A DNA stretch of 34,076 nucleotides, from the NCBI GenBank assembly GCA_016213245.1, contig JACRBC010000080.1, forward strand, positions 1 through 34,076, read 5' to 3'. The notes under the pieces were generated by a model. That model worked only from the letters and a program-made list of their open reading frames with translations. It made no database searches and was not told where the DNA came from. The DNA is from Candidatus Solibacter usitatus. GTDB taxonomy: Bacteria > Acidobacteriota > Terriglobia > Bryobacterales > Bryobacteraceae. Positions 1-7,241 of this stretch are shown here, piece after piece; positions within the stretch are counted from its first letter, which is position 1; every line of letters starts with the position of its first letter. The translations under genes and the position numbers were made by a program.

Positions 1-20
1 CAAAAAATTGTAGAAAGTGC

Positions 21-49
21 TTGCAATCCGGAAAGCAGTATACTAAGAT
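21..49 (+). promoter_or_regulatory. Candidate sigma70-type promoter
   Basis: TTGCAA (21-26) and TAAGAT (44-49) are separated by exactly 17 bp, a good match to a housekeeping promoter. Transcription would begin near 56-58, just before the strong stem described for the next feature. A second -10-like TATACT (39-44) lies inside the spacer but has no well-placed -35. The promoter could drive a long dxr leader or a separate small RNA. Confidence 0.45.
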
Positions 50-56
50 TGGAATC

Positions 57-143
57 AAGCCGGGGAGGCAACTCCCACCAAAGCGAGACTAACCTCAAAA
101 GACCCCTGAAGCATTCACCTCCCCGGCGCCCTCTGGGTCTTAC
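57..143 (+). ncRNA. Candidate structured RNA with possible pseudoknot
   Basis: A perfect 10-bp stem pairs GCCGGGGAGG (59-68) with CCTCCCCGGC (118-127). Inside its 49-nt loop AAGACCC (99-105) can pair with GGGTCTT (135-141), which lies outside the stem, so the two helices form a pseudoknot. A competing small hairpin, GGGAG-GCAA-CTCCC, uses the left arm of the main stem. The structure begins at the predicted transcription start. I do not recognise it as 6S, SRP, tmRNA or any riboswitch class I know. It could be an independent small RNA or a leader element of dxr, whose start is about 315 bp downstream. The evidence is base pairing in one sequence only. Confidence 0.3.
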
Positions 144-265
144 AAACAAGCCACCAACAAGACAGGTCGAACAGCAGATAGAGTATGGGCCTGTCAGGCA
201 ACGGGCGAACAGGTGCGCGTGTACCCCCTCCGTTGAAGACGCGCTTGGCATGGCCGACCCCCTCC

Positions 266-310
266 CTACCGGTCGGGGCTCTACCGGTCGGGGCTCTGAC
301 GGGCGCGGCT
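266..310. repeat. Tandem 15-bp repeat, three units
   Basis: CTACCGGTCGGGGCT occurs twice in perfect tandem (266-280 and 281-295), followed by a degenerate third unit CTGACGGGCGCGGCT (296-310). A related unit lies at 350-364 and another at 15177-15191. The spread across unrelated gaps points to a dispersed intergenic repeat family, not a local duplication. Confidence 0.8.
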
Positions 311-349
311 TCATCGCAATTTAGCGGCCCGCAGGGCCATGGGGACTCC

Positions 350-364
350 CTGACGGTCGGGGCT
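350..364. repeat. Fourth dispersed copy of the 15-bp repeat
   Basis: CTGACGGTCGGGGCT differs from the tandem unit at 266-295 by one base (A to G-A context at positions 3-4). It is preceded by GACTCC, so the local word is ACTCCCTGACGGTCGGGGCT. Confidence 0.6.
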
Positions 365-458
365 GTAGCGGGGCGCTACCAGTTTCGCGTCGGGTTGAAA
401 GAAGCGCTCGTCGAATCTCCCGGATATGAGGGATGATAGGATAACGGGCGGCGCGCGC

Positions 459-1643
459 ATGCAACGAATCACGCTACTAGGCTCCACAGGCAGCATTGGA
501 CAGAGCACATTGGACGTAGTGCGGCAGAACCGCCAGCTTTTTGAGGTGTACGCGCTGGTGGCCGGGCGGAACCTGGAGCTGCTGGTGGAGCAGGTGAAGG
601 AGTTCGGGCCGAAGGTGGTGGTGGTGGCCCGGGGCGAGGATGTGGCGAGGCTGGCCGGCAAGCTGCGGGAGGCGGGGATTCCGGTGCCGGAGTTGAGGTC
701 CGGCGCGGCCGCCTATGTGGAAGTGGCTACGGCCGGGGAGACCGATTTCGTGATGTCCGCGATTGTGGGTGTGGCCGGGATGGAAGCGACCTACGAAGCG
801 GTATGCAGGCGGAAGCGCATCGGCCTGGCGAACAAAGAGACGCTGGTGACGGGCGGCAGCCTGGTGATGGAGGCGGTGAAGAGCCACGGGACGGAGCTGA
901 TCCCGGTGGACAGCGAGCACAACGGAGCGCACCAGTGCCTGCGGGCGGGGCGGCGCGAAGACGCGACGAAGCTGATCTTGACGGCGTCTGGGGGGCCGTT
1001 CCGGAATACGAGGAAGGAAGATCTGGCTTTTGTCACGCCTACGGAGGCGCTGAATCATCCAACATGGAAGATGGGGCCGCGGATCACGATCGACTCGGCG
1101 ACGCTGATGAACAAAGGGTTCGAAGTGATCGAGGCCTGTCGGCTGTTCGACTTTCCGGCGTCGCAGGTGGAGGTGGTGGTGCATCCGCAGTCCACCGTGC
1201 ACGCGATGGTGGAATACAATGATGGCAGTGTGATTGCGCAGGTCTGTGCGACGGACATGCGGATGCCGATCCAGTATGCGCTGACGTATCCGGAGCGGCT
1301 GCCGGCGCCGGCGCCGCGGCTGGATTGGACGCAGGCCCGGAGGTGGGATTTCGAAGCGCCTGATCTGGAGAAGTTCCCTCTGCTGCGGCTGGCCTATGAG
1401 GCGCAGGAGGCAGGCGGGACAGCCACTTGCACGCTGAACGCGGCGGACGAAGTGGCGGTGGAGGCGTTCCTGGAGGGGGTGATTCCGTTCCCGGGGATCG
1501 CCGAAGTGGTCGAAGAAACATTGGCCCGGGCGGCGTCCAAGCAGGCCGGGTCGATTAGTGAGATTCTGGAAGCAGACCGGGAGGCGCGAATCATTGCGCG
1601 AACCGTGGTGCAGGAACGAGCCGGCGCGCGGGTGTTGGCGTAG
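459..1643 (+). CDS. dxr: 1-deoxy-D-xylulose 5-phosphate reductoisomerase
   Basis: This cytosolic enzyme converts 1-deoxy-D-xylulose 5-phosphate to 2-C-methyl-D-erythritol 4-phosphate with NADPH and a divalent metal. It is the second step of the MEP isoprenoid pathway. The NADPH-binding loop GSTGSIG is at residues 8-14. The metal ligands D151 and E153 sit in VDSEHNG, and ASGGPF and HPTWKMG (about residue 200) with IDSATLMNKG follow. The length, 394 aa, is normal. I chose the ATG at 459 because the family starts a few residues before GSTGSIG. An in-frame ATG at 426 would add 11 residues without homology, and neither start has a strong ribosome site. rseP follows 31 bp downstream, the usual bacterial order. 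Confidence 0.96.
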   Translation: MQRITLLGSTGSIGQSTLDVVRQNRQLFEVYALVAGRNLELLVEQVKEFGPKVVVVARGEDVARLAGKLREAGIPVPELRSGAAAYVEVATAGETDFVMSAIVGVAGMEATYEAVCRRKRIGLANKETLVTGGSLVMEAVKSHGTELIPVDSEHNGAHQCLRAGRREDATKLILTASGGPFRNTRKEDLAFVTPTEALNHPTWKMGPRITIDSATLMNKGFEVIEACRLFDFPASQVEVVVHPQSTVHAMVEYNDGSVIAQVCATDMRMPIQYALTYPERLPAPAPRLDWTQARRWDFEAPDLEKFPLLRLAYEAQEAGGTATCTLNAADEVAVEAFLEGVIPFPGIAEVVEETLARAASKQAGSISEILEADREARIIARTVVQERAGARVLA

Positions 1644-1674
1644 GGCCGGAAGGAAACTACAAAGGTAACGGGGC

Positions 1675-2991
1675 ATGGTCTTTTTCGAAAACATCTGGTG
1701 GCTGCTGGTTCTGATCGGGGTGATGATCATCATCCACGAGTTGGGGCATTATTGGGCGGCCAGACTGTTCGACATCCGGGTGGACACCTTCAGCATCGGT
1801 TTCGGGCCGAGGATGATTGGATTCCGGCGGGGCGAGACGGACTTCCGCATCGCCTGGATTCCGTTTGGCGGCTACGTACGGATGGCGGGCGAGCAGGCGA
1901 CCGATGACATGGATCCGCGCGGGTTCCTGGCCAAGCCACGGTGGCAGAGGCTAATTGTCGTGTTTGCGGGGCCGGCGATGAACGTGGTGCTGGCGGTGGC
2001 GCTGATGGCGGGCCTGTACATGGTGCGCTATCCGAAGCTGGCCAGCGCGCAGGGTCCGGCGGCGATCGGGTATGTAAAGCCGGACTCACCGGCGGCCAAG
2101 GCGGGGCTGAGGGAAGGCGACGTGATCGCCCAGATCGAGGGCGAAGCGAACCCGACCTGGGAAGAGGTCCTGATGAAGGAACTGGTCAGCGCCGGAAAGG
2201 GCCTGCCGGTGATCATCGAGAGGGCGGGCGAACGCATCCCCGTGATGGTGACGCCGGAGATGGACGCCAAAGCCGGGGTCGGGCTGGCCGGGTGGGCTGA
2301 GAAGACGGACATCGAGGTCGGCGGCCTGGTGGCGGGCATGGACGCGGAGAAGAAGGGGCTGCTGAAGGGCGACCTGCTGGTGAGCATCAACGGCCACCCG
2401 ATCCGGACGATCTACCGCATTCATGAAGAGCTGAAGAGATCCGACGGCCAACCGGTGGAGCTTGCCTACCGCCGGCAGGGCGTGGAGCACACGGTGACGA
2501 TCCATCCGGCGTTCAACGATCAGTTGGGGAACGGCGGGCGCTGGATGATCGGCGTGGAGCTGGCGCCACGAATCATCTACACGCGGCTGGGGCCGGTGCA
2601 GGCGGTGCGGGAATCGATCCGGCAGAACATGAAGGGCGCGACGCTGATCTACCAGTTCCTGCAGGCGATTCTGGAGCGGCGTTCATCTCCGAGGTCACTG
2701 GAGGGCCCCATCAGCATCGCGCGGCTTTCGGGAGAGGCGGCGCGCGAGGGCGCGGGCTCGTTCGTCAACCTGATGGCGACGGTGAGTTTGAACCTGGCGA
2801 TTTTCAACCTGCTGCCGATTCCGATACTGGACGGCGGCGTGATTCTGCTGCTGCTGATTGAGATGCTGATTCGCAGGGACCTGAGCCTGGCGTTGAAGGA
2901 GACAGTGTTCAAGCTGGGATTCGTGTTCCTGATGATGGTGGTGATGTTTGTGCTCTACAACGACATCAGCAAGCTGCTGCCGGGATCGTAG
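1675..2991 (+). CDS. rseP: Site-2 intramembrane zinc metalloprotease, RseP type
   Basis: This is an inner-membrane M50 protease that cleaves within membrane spans, classically anti-sigma factors and leftover signal peptides. The first membrane segment carries the zinc motif HELGH (H21, E22, H25). Two PDZ domains span about residues 120-285. The third zinc ligand is in NLLPIPILDGG (N378-G388, D386) in a late membrane segment, followed by a final hydrophobic span. The length of 438 aa is typical. It lies 31 bp after dxr and 26 bp before the next gene, so the three are probably cotranscribed. The PDZ pair places it with RseP/EcfE and not with the PDZ-free SpoIVFB group. Which anti-sigma factor it cuts cannot be told from this window. 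Confidence 0.95.
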   Translation: MVFFENIWWLLVLIGVMIIIHELGHYWAARLFDIRVDTFSIGFGPRMIGFRRGETDFRIAWIPFGGYVRMAGEQATDDMDPRGFLAKPRWQRLIVVFAGPAMNVVLAVALMAGLYMVRYPKLASAQGPAAIGYVKPDSPAAKAGLREGDVIAQIEGEANPTWEEVLMKELVSAGKGLPVIIERAGERIPVMVTPEMDAKAGVGLAGWAEKTDIEVGGLVAGMDAEKKGLLKGDLLVSINGHPIRTIYRIHEELKRSDGQPVELAYRRQGVEHTVTIHPAFNDQLGNGGRWMIGVELAPRIIYTRLGPVQAVRESIRQNMKGATLIYQFLQAILERRSSPRSLEGPISIARLSGEAAREGAGSFVNLMATVSLNLAIFNLLPIPILDGGVILLLLIEMLIRRDLSLALKETVFKLGFVFLMMVVMFVLYNDISKLLPGS

Positions 2992-3017
2992 GGCGGGCGG
3001 ACTCCAAGGGACCAGGC

Positions 3018-5702
3018 ATGCGTTTGGCGATCATGCTGGCGACGCTGGCGGCGTGCGCCGCGGCGGCGGACTACCGGCCGCCGGCAGGAACGCGGCCGGC
3101 CGCGCGGCGGCCGGGAGCGGAGAGCGTACTGCCGGGCGGGCGGATGATCGCGCCGCTGGGCAGGCAGTTCACCACCGGGCCCGGAGCATTCGGCCTGGCG
3201 GTGAGTCCTGACGGAAAGCTGGCGGTGACCGCCAACGCCGGCGGGGGCAGATACTCACTTTCCATCCTGGATATGACGGCCGAGCCGTGGCAGGTGAAGA
3301 GCCTGGCGGCGCTGAGGAGGGATGAAAAGGCGGCCAATGAAGAGGAGGACTGGCGCAGCGTCTTCATGGGCCTGGCTTTCTCGGAGGAGCGGCGGCTGTT
3401 CGTATCGGAGGGCAACTCAGGGCGCGTCAGGGACATCACGGTTCCCTCCGGCAAGGTCCACAATCTTTACCACCTGAACCAGGGGCAGTGGCGGGACAGC
3501 TACTCCGGGGACCTGGCCTATGACGCGGCCAAGCAGGTGTTGTACGTGGTGGATCAGACCAACTTCCGGGTGGCGGTCTTCGACGCGAAGAGCCGCAAGC
3601 TGCTGAGTTCTGTTCGAGTGGGGCGGCTGCCGTTCAAGATGGCGCTTTCCCCGGATCGCAACCGGTTGTACGTCACCAACATCGGGATGTTCGAATACCA
3701 GCCGGTGCCGGGCGCCGATGCGAAGAGCCCGCAGGCAACAGGGTTGCCGTTTCCGGCATTCGGGTTCCCATCGCCCGAGGCGGTGAAAGGGGCGCGGCGG
3801 GCGACGGAGATGGGCGAGGTGGACGTGCCGGGGCTGGGCGACCCGAACGTGGAGGAGTCCAATTCGCTGTGTGTGGTGGACGTGTCGACGCCGGGGGCGG
3901 CGCGCGTGGTGAAGTTCGTGCGGACGGGCGAGCCGTTTGGGCCGAACAGTCACGGGGGATCGAGCCCGTCGGGGGTGGCGGCCACTTCGGGCCTCGTTTA
4001 TGTGTCGAACGGCAACCAGGACACGATCACGGTGATCGACGCGGTGACGCTCAACGTGAGGACGCAGATCCCGATTCGCATTCCAGGGCTGGAGAAGTAC
4101 CGGGGCGTGCTGCCGGTAGGCCTGGCGCTGGACGTGCCGAACGGCCGGCTGCTGGTGGCCGAAGCGGGGATGAACGCGGTGGGAGTGATCGACCTGACCA
4201 CCCACAAGCTGGCGGGGCACCTGCCGGCGGGGTGGTTTCCGACGGCGGTTTGGGCGGATCGCGGCCAGATGATCGTGGCGAGCGCCAAGGGGCTTGGCAC
4301 GGGGCCGAACGCGACCCGCACGGCGCCGCTGGAGCGGAGTTTCCAAGCGGAGTTGCGGCAGGGGACGTTGAGCGTGTACGACGCGCCCTTGAACCGCTGG
4401 CTGCCCACCCGCACGGAGCAGGTGATGGCGCTGAACGGTTTCCAGGGGAGGCGGGAGGAGGCGCGGCCGCTGCCCATCGAGTTGCGGCACGTGGTGATCA
4501 TCGTCAAGGAAAACAGGACCTACGACGAGGTTTTCGGCGACATCGATTCGGACTCGACAGGTGAACTGCGCGGGGCTCCGGAGCTGGCGCGCTTCGGGCG
4601 CAGGGGCTGGGTGCAGAACGAGCCGGGGATGCTCAAGGCGCGGTTGGAGAAGAAGTTCTACAACATTACTCCCAACCACCACGAACTGGCGCAGCGGTAC
4701 GCGTTCAGCGACAACTTCTACGCCGACAGCGAAGTGAGCGTGGACGGGCACCATTGGATTGTGGGGTCGTATCCGAACGTGTGGACGGAGAGCTCGCTGA
4801 TGGCGTCCAGCGGCGGGCAGAAGGACTTCCGGTTCCCGACCACGGCGCCGGGCCGGCTGCTGGCGGCGCAAAGCAACTCCAGCGTGCATCCGGAGGAGCA
4901 GCTTGAGGCCGGGGCGCTGTGGCACCACCTGGAGCGGAACGGCATTCCGTTCCGCAACTTCGGGGAGGGTTTCGAGCTGGCGGGAGTGGCGGAAGAGGCG
5001 GGCGAAAAGCCAACGGGCGCGCGCTTCCTGACCAACGTGCCGATGCCTGATCCGCTGTACCGCAACACGTCGCGCGAGTATCCGCAGTACAACATGAACA
5101 TCCCGGACCAGTACAGGGCGGACAAGTTCATCGAGGAGATAGATGCTTTGTACGTCAAGCCGGGGGTGGACCTGCCGCGCCTGATCTTCATCCACCTGCC
5201 GAACGATCACACGACGAAGCCGCGTCCCGCAGACGGCTACCCCTTCGGCGCGTCCTACATGGCGGACAACGACTACGCGCTGGGGCGCATCATGGAGTAC
5301 CTTTCGCGCTCGAAGTGGTGGAGGAGCATGGCCGTGCTGGTGACGGAGGACGACGCGCAGGGCGGAGTGGATCACGTCGATTCGCACCGCACGGTGCTGC
5401 TGGTGGCGAGCCCGTTTGCGCGGCGCAACTACGCCTCGCGGACCAACGCGAGCTTCCCGGCGCTGCTGAAGACCGCCTTCCGCCTGCTGGGCATCCCGCC
5501 GCTGAACCTGTTCGACGCGGCCGCGGCCGATCTGACGGACTGCCTGACGCCGGTACCGGACTTTACGCCGTTCACGGCGATCCGGCCGGATCCGGAGATC
5601 TTCGTGCCGGAGAATGCGCGCGACCCGAAGGATCCGCGGCCGGGGCCGAAGATGGACGACCCGGAGGTGCTGCGCGAGCAGCACAGGCAACAACAGAGAT
5701 AG
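3018..5702 (+). CDS. Secreted YncE-like beta-propeller / alkaline-phosphatase-fold phosphoesterase
   Basis: This is an 894-aa exported two-domain protein. A signal peptide covers about residues 1-20 (MRLAIMLATLAACAAAA). Residues ~50-450 are a beta-propeller of YVTN/YncE type, with repeats such as LAVSPDGKLAV, LYVTNIG and VYVSNGNQDTITVID. Residues ~490-860 are a phosphoesterase related to phospholipase C and acid phosphatases. Its marks are E498-N-R-T-Y-D503 (T501 the likely nucleophile), SVDGHHW, HLPNDHTTKP, ADNDYALG, and TEDDAQGGVDHVDSHR with metal-binding Asp and His. The substrate is unknown. It sits 26 bp after rseP and 8 bp before a ceramidase-like gene, so a role in phospholipid or sphingolipid turnover is possible but only inferred. 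A paralogue is at 27411. Confidence 0.88.
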   Translation: MRLAIMLATLAACAAAADYRPPAGTRPAARRPGAESVLPGGRMIAPLGRQFTTGPGAFGLAVSPDGKLAVTANAGGGRYSLSILDMTAEPWQVKSLAALRRDEKAANEEEDWRSVFMGLAFSEERRLFVSEGNSGRVRDITVPSGKVHNLYHLNQGQWRDSYSGDLAYDAAKQVLYVVDQTNFRVAVFDAKSRKLLSSVRVGRLPFKMALSPDRNRLYVTNIGMFEYQPVPGADAKSPQATGLPFPAFGFPSPEAVKGARRATEMGEVDVPGLGDPNVEESNSLCVVDVSTPGAARVVKFVRTGEPFGPNSHGGSSPSGVAATSGLVYVSNGNQDTITVIDAVTLNVRTQIPIRIPGLEKYRGVLPVGLALDVPNGRLLVAEAGMNAVGVIDLTTHKLAGHLPAGWFPTAVWADRGQMIVASAKGLGTGPNATRTAPLERSFQAELRQGTLSVYDAPLNRWLPTRTEQVMALNGFQGRREEARPLPIELRHVVIIVKENRTYDEVFGDIDSDSTGELRGAPELARFGRRGWVQNEPGMLKARLEKKFYNITPNHHELAQRYAFSDNFYADSEVSVDGHHWIVGSYPNVWTESSLMASSGGQKDFRFPTTAPGRLLAAQSNSSVHPEEQLEAGALWHHLERNGIPFRNFGEGFELAGVAEEAGEKPTGARFLTNVPMPDPLYRNTSREYPQYNMNIPDQYRADKFIEEIDALYVKPGVDLPRLIFIHLPNDHTTKPRPADGYPFGASYMADNDYALGRIMEYLSRSKWWRSMAVLVTEDDAQGGVDHVDSHRTVLLVASPFARRNYASRTNASFPALLKTAFRLLGIPPLNLFDAAAADLTDCLTPVPDFTPFTAIRPDPEIFVPENARDPKDPRPGPKMDDPEVLREQHRQQQR

Positions 5703-5710
5703 GGTAGAGC

Positions 5711-6496
5711 ATGACCTGGCGCGCGGGCGTGCTGCTGATGCTGGCGGTTGCAGCCTCGGTGGCGGCGGCGCTGATGCCGCGCTGGCCGCAGAATCCGGCC
5801 TATCACGCATTTGCGGACCAGCGCCTTTTGCTGGGCGTTCCGCATTTCTGGAATGTCGTCTCCAATGCCGCCTTCACGGGGGCAGGGCTGTTCGGACTGG
5901 TGTTGTGGGGCGGGGCGGACTGGCGGTCGCGGCCGGGCCGGTGGGGCTGGCTGGTGGTTGGGGCGGGGGCGGCGCTCACTGGTATCGGAAGCGCCTACTA
6001 TCATGTTGCGCCGGACAACCAGACGCTTTACTGGGACCGATTGCCCATGGCGGTTCTGTTCATGGGGATCTTCTCGACCGCGATCGGCGAACGGATCAGC
6101 GGGCGGGCCGGCTCGCTCCTGCTGGCGCCGCTGCTGCTGCTTGGGGCGGGCAGCGTGGAGGTGTGGCGGAGGGGCGAGTTGGCGGGCGTAGGGGCGGGGG
6201 ATCTGCGACTTTACGGGCTGGTGCAGTACTACCCGATGATCGCGTTGGCGCTGATGCTGCTGTTCTATCAGGCGCGGTACGGGGGAGGGTGGCGCTGGTG
6301 GACGATGCTGGCTCTCTACGCGGGCGCGAAAGTGGCGGAGCTTTGCGACGCGCCGGTGTACGGCGTGACGGGAGGGCTGCTGAGCGGGCACGTGCTGAAG
6401 CACGTGCTTGGCGGCGCGGCGCTGGTGGTGCTGTTTGGGCGCCTGCGGTCATCGCGACAGAATCGAACCGCAGCACTCAGCGCGCCAGCGGGTTGA
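5711..6496 (+). CDS. Ceramidase-like integral membrane hydrolase (CREST superfamily)
   Basis: This 261-aa protein has about seven membrane segments and matches the alkaline ceramidase/CREST family of zinc-dependent amide hydrolases. FWNVVSN (46-52) matches the FWNTVSN motif of human ACER3. S94, H98, D109, H227 and H231 have exactly the spacing of the ACER3 active-site residues (S-x3-H-x10-D and H-x3-H). ACER3 has a glutamate calcium ligand just before FWN; here it is a histidine (H45), so the calcium site probably differs. It may cleave ceramide-like or other N-acyl lipids, but the substrate is not shown. It follows the phosphoesterase gene by 8 bp. Its last 20 bp overlap the 3' end of the convergent vapC. 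Confidence 0.82.
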   Translation: MTWRAGVLLMLAVAASVAAALMPRWPQNPAYHAFADQRLLLGVPHFWNVVSNAAFTGAGLFGLVLWGGADWRSRPGRWGWLVVGAGAALTGIGSAYYHVAPDNQTLYWDRLPMAVLFMGIFSTAIGERISGRAGSLLLAPLLLLGAGSVEVWRRGELAGVGAGDLRLYGLVQYYPMIALALMLLFYQARYGGGWRWWTMLALYAGAKVAELCDAPVYGVTGGLLSGHVLKHVLGGAALVVLFGRLRSSRQNRTAALSAPAG

Positions 6497-6905
6497 TCCA
6501 CTTCAGACCGGGAAAGCGCGAGAAATCGGCGTCAGCGGAGCAGAGCGTCAAGCCGTGCTCCATGGCGAGGGCGGCGAGGTGGCAATCCGGGATCAGATTG
6601 GCGCTGGTTGCGTGAGGCAGGAGGGCGGTGAAGATTCGGCGGTGATCCTCGCCCGGGGCAGGGATCCAGACGTTGGGGCAATCGAGCCATTCTTCTACCT
6701 GGCGCCACGCGGAATGGAGTGAGTCCGGCCGCTCGAAGACGCGCGGATTGGTAGTGAGGCGCAAGAAGGCCAGCAGACTGGCCCAGGGGAGTGCGACGAG
6801 GGCCGGACCGTGCAGGGCTTCCTCAAGCCAGCGCCTAGCGGCGACATGCATCGGCATTGAGGTAGAGCGCGAGTAGATCAGGAGGTTGGCGTCGACGAGG
6901 ATCAC
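6477..6905 (-). CDS. vapC: PIN-domain toxin, VapC family
   Basis: This is a 142-aa single PIN domain, a Mg-dependent ribonuclease fold whose members usually cut tRNA or rRNA to arrest growth. D5 (ILVDANLLIY), D107 (IPDCHLAALA), D125 and D127 (SADADFSRFPGL) supply the acidic cluster. The ending FPGLKWINPL is typical of the Mtu_PIN subfamily. The mid-domain glutamate of many PIN toxins is not obvious; the corresponding stretch reads LPWASLLAFLRL. It starts with GTG, which overlaps the antitoxin stop in a GTGA, so translation is coupled. Its 3' end overlaps the ceramidase-like gene by 20 bp. Confidence 0.9.
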   Translation of the reverse strand: MILVDANLLIYSRSTSMPMHVAARRWLEEALHGPALVALPWASLLAFLRLTTNPRVFERPDSLHSAWRQVEEWLDCPNVWIPAPGEDHRRIFTALLPHATSANLIPDCHLAALAMEHGLTLCSADADFSRFPGLKWINPLAR

Positions 6906-7150
6906 TTGAACTGCTCGCCTTCGGCCAGCGCTAGCGCCTCCGCGATGTTGTCGAGGTTGTTGAGGTAGCAGCGTCCGAGTGAGACGGGCCGCGTCCGGGT
7001 GCGGGCGCTCTTTGCCGCTGGCCTGGAGAGTTGCTTGAGACCTTCTCGCAGGGCCGTATTGACGGCGTCCTTCATGCTGGTCTTTCGCCGCTGGCGCAAC
7101 CTGTCGAGAAGCACTGCCACATCATCGTCAATGGTCAACGTGGTTCTCAT
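6902..7150 (-). CDS. vapB: Ribbon-helix-helix antitoxin, VapB type
   Basis: This 82-aa protein begins MRTTLTIDDDVAVLLDRL, a classic ribbon-helix-helix start: a DNA-binding beta strand, then an amphipathic helix. A Lys/Arg-rich linker is followed by a C-terminal tail (NNLDNIAEALALAEGE) that would wrap and inhibit the toxin. It is translated just ahead of vapC with a 4-bp overlap. A perfect inverted repeat 6 bp upstream of its start (7157-7175) is the likely binding site through which the pair represses itself. The family assignment comes from fold and context, because antitoxin sequences vary widely. Confidence 0.85.
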   Translation of the reverse strand: MRTTLTIDDDVAVLLDRLRQRRKTSMKDAVNTALREGLKQLSRPAAKSARTRTRPVSLGRCYLNNLDNIAEALALAEGEQFK

Positions 7151-7156
7151 ACATCA

Positions 7157-7175
7157 CATCATCGCATAGATGATG
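7157..7175. promoter_or_regulatory. Inverted repeat, probable VapB operator
   Basis: CATCATC (7157-7163) and GATGATG (7169-7175) are a perfect 7-bp inverted repeat with spacer GCATA. The site begins 6 bp upstream of the vapB start codon. Its position suits binding by the dimeric ribbon-helix-helix antitoxin, which commonly represses its own operon. Confidence 0.6.
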
Positions 7176-7226
7176 CCGTGATGCCTATATCGTAGCGCGT
7201 CGTCACTGCTTCGGCGGAAGGGAGCT

Positions 7227-7235
7227 TGCTAGACT
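7227..7235 (+). promoter_or_regulatory. Extended -10 element, possible leaderless start
   Basis: TGCTAGACT fits the extended -10 pattern TGnTAnnnT. Its last base is six bases from the ATG at 7242, so the transcript could start at or beside the initiation codon. No ribosome site precedes that ATG. The -35 region (about 7207-7212, TGCTTC) is weak. Confidence 0.35.
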
Positions 7236-7241
7236 GCCTCC

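Larger units (their letters stand above)
144..458. other. Gene-less leader region upstream of dxr
   Basis: No reading frame here has a ribosome site, a recognisable domain or protein-like composition. The frames that stay open are rich in Pro, Arg and Gly read from GC-rich repeats. The stretch contains the 15-bp repeat cluster listed separately (266-310 and 350-364). I see no promoter of its own. Confidence 0.5.

Noticed and set aside
57-143. 6S RNA or a known riboswitch class
   Set aside because: It lacks the long central-bubble rod of 6S RNA, and none of the conserved riboswitch core sequences I know are present; left as an unclassified candidate.
266-310. Possible CRISPR array
   Set aside because: The units are 15 bp, directly adjacent and have no spacers; no cas gene is present.
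49-324. A 91-codon forward frame upstream of dxr
   Set aside because: It runs through the RNA stem and the tandem 15-bp repeats, has no ribosome site and no protein-like pattern.
3417-5810. Long reverse open frame (about 800 codons) opposite the propeller/phosphoesterase gene
   Set aside because: Arg/His/Pro-rich antisense frame with no motif; the forward gene has clear domains and catalytic residues.
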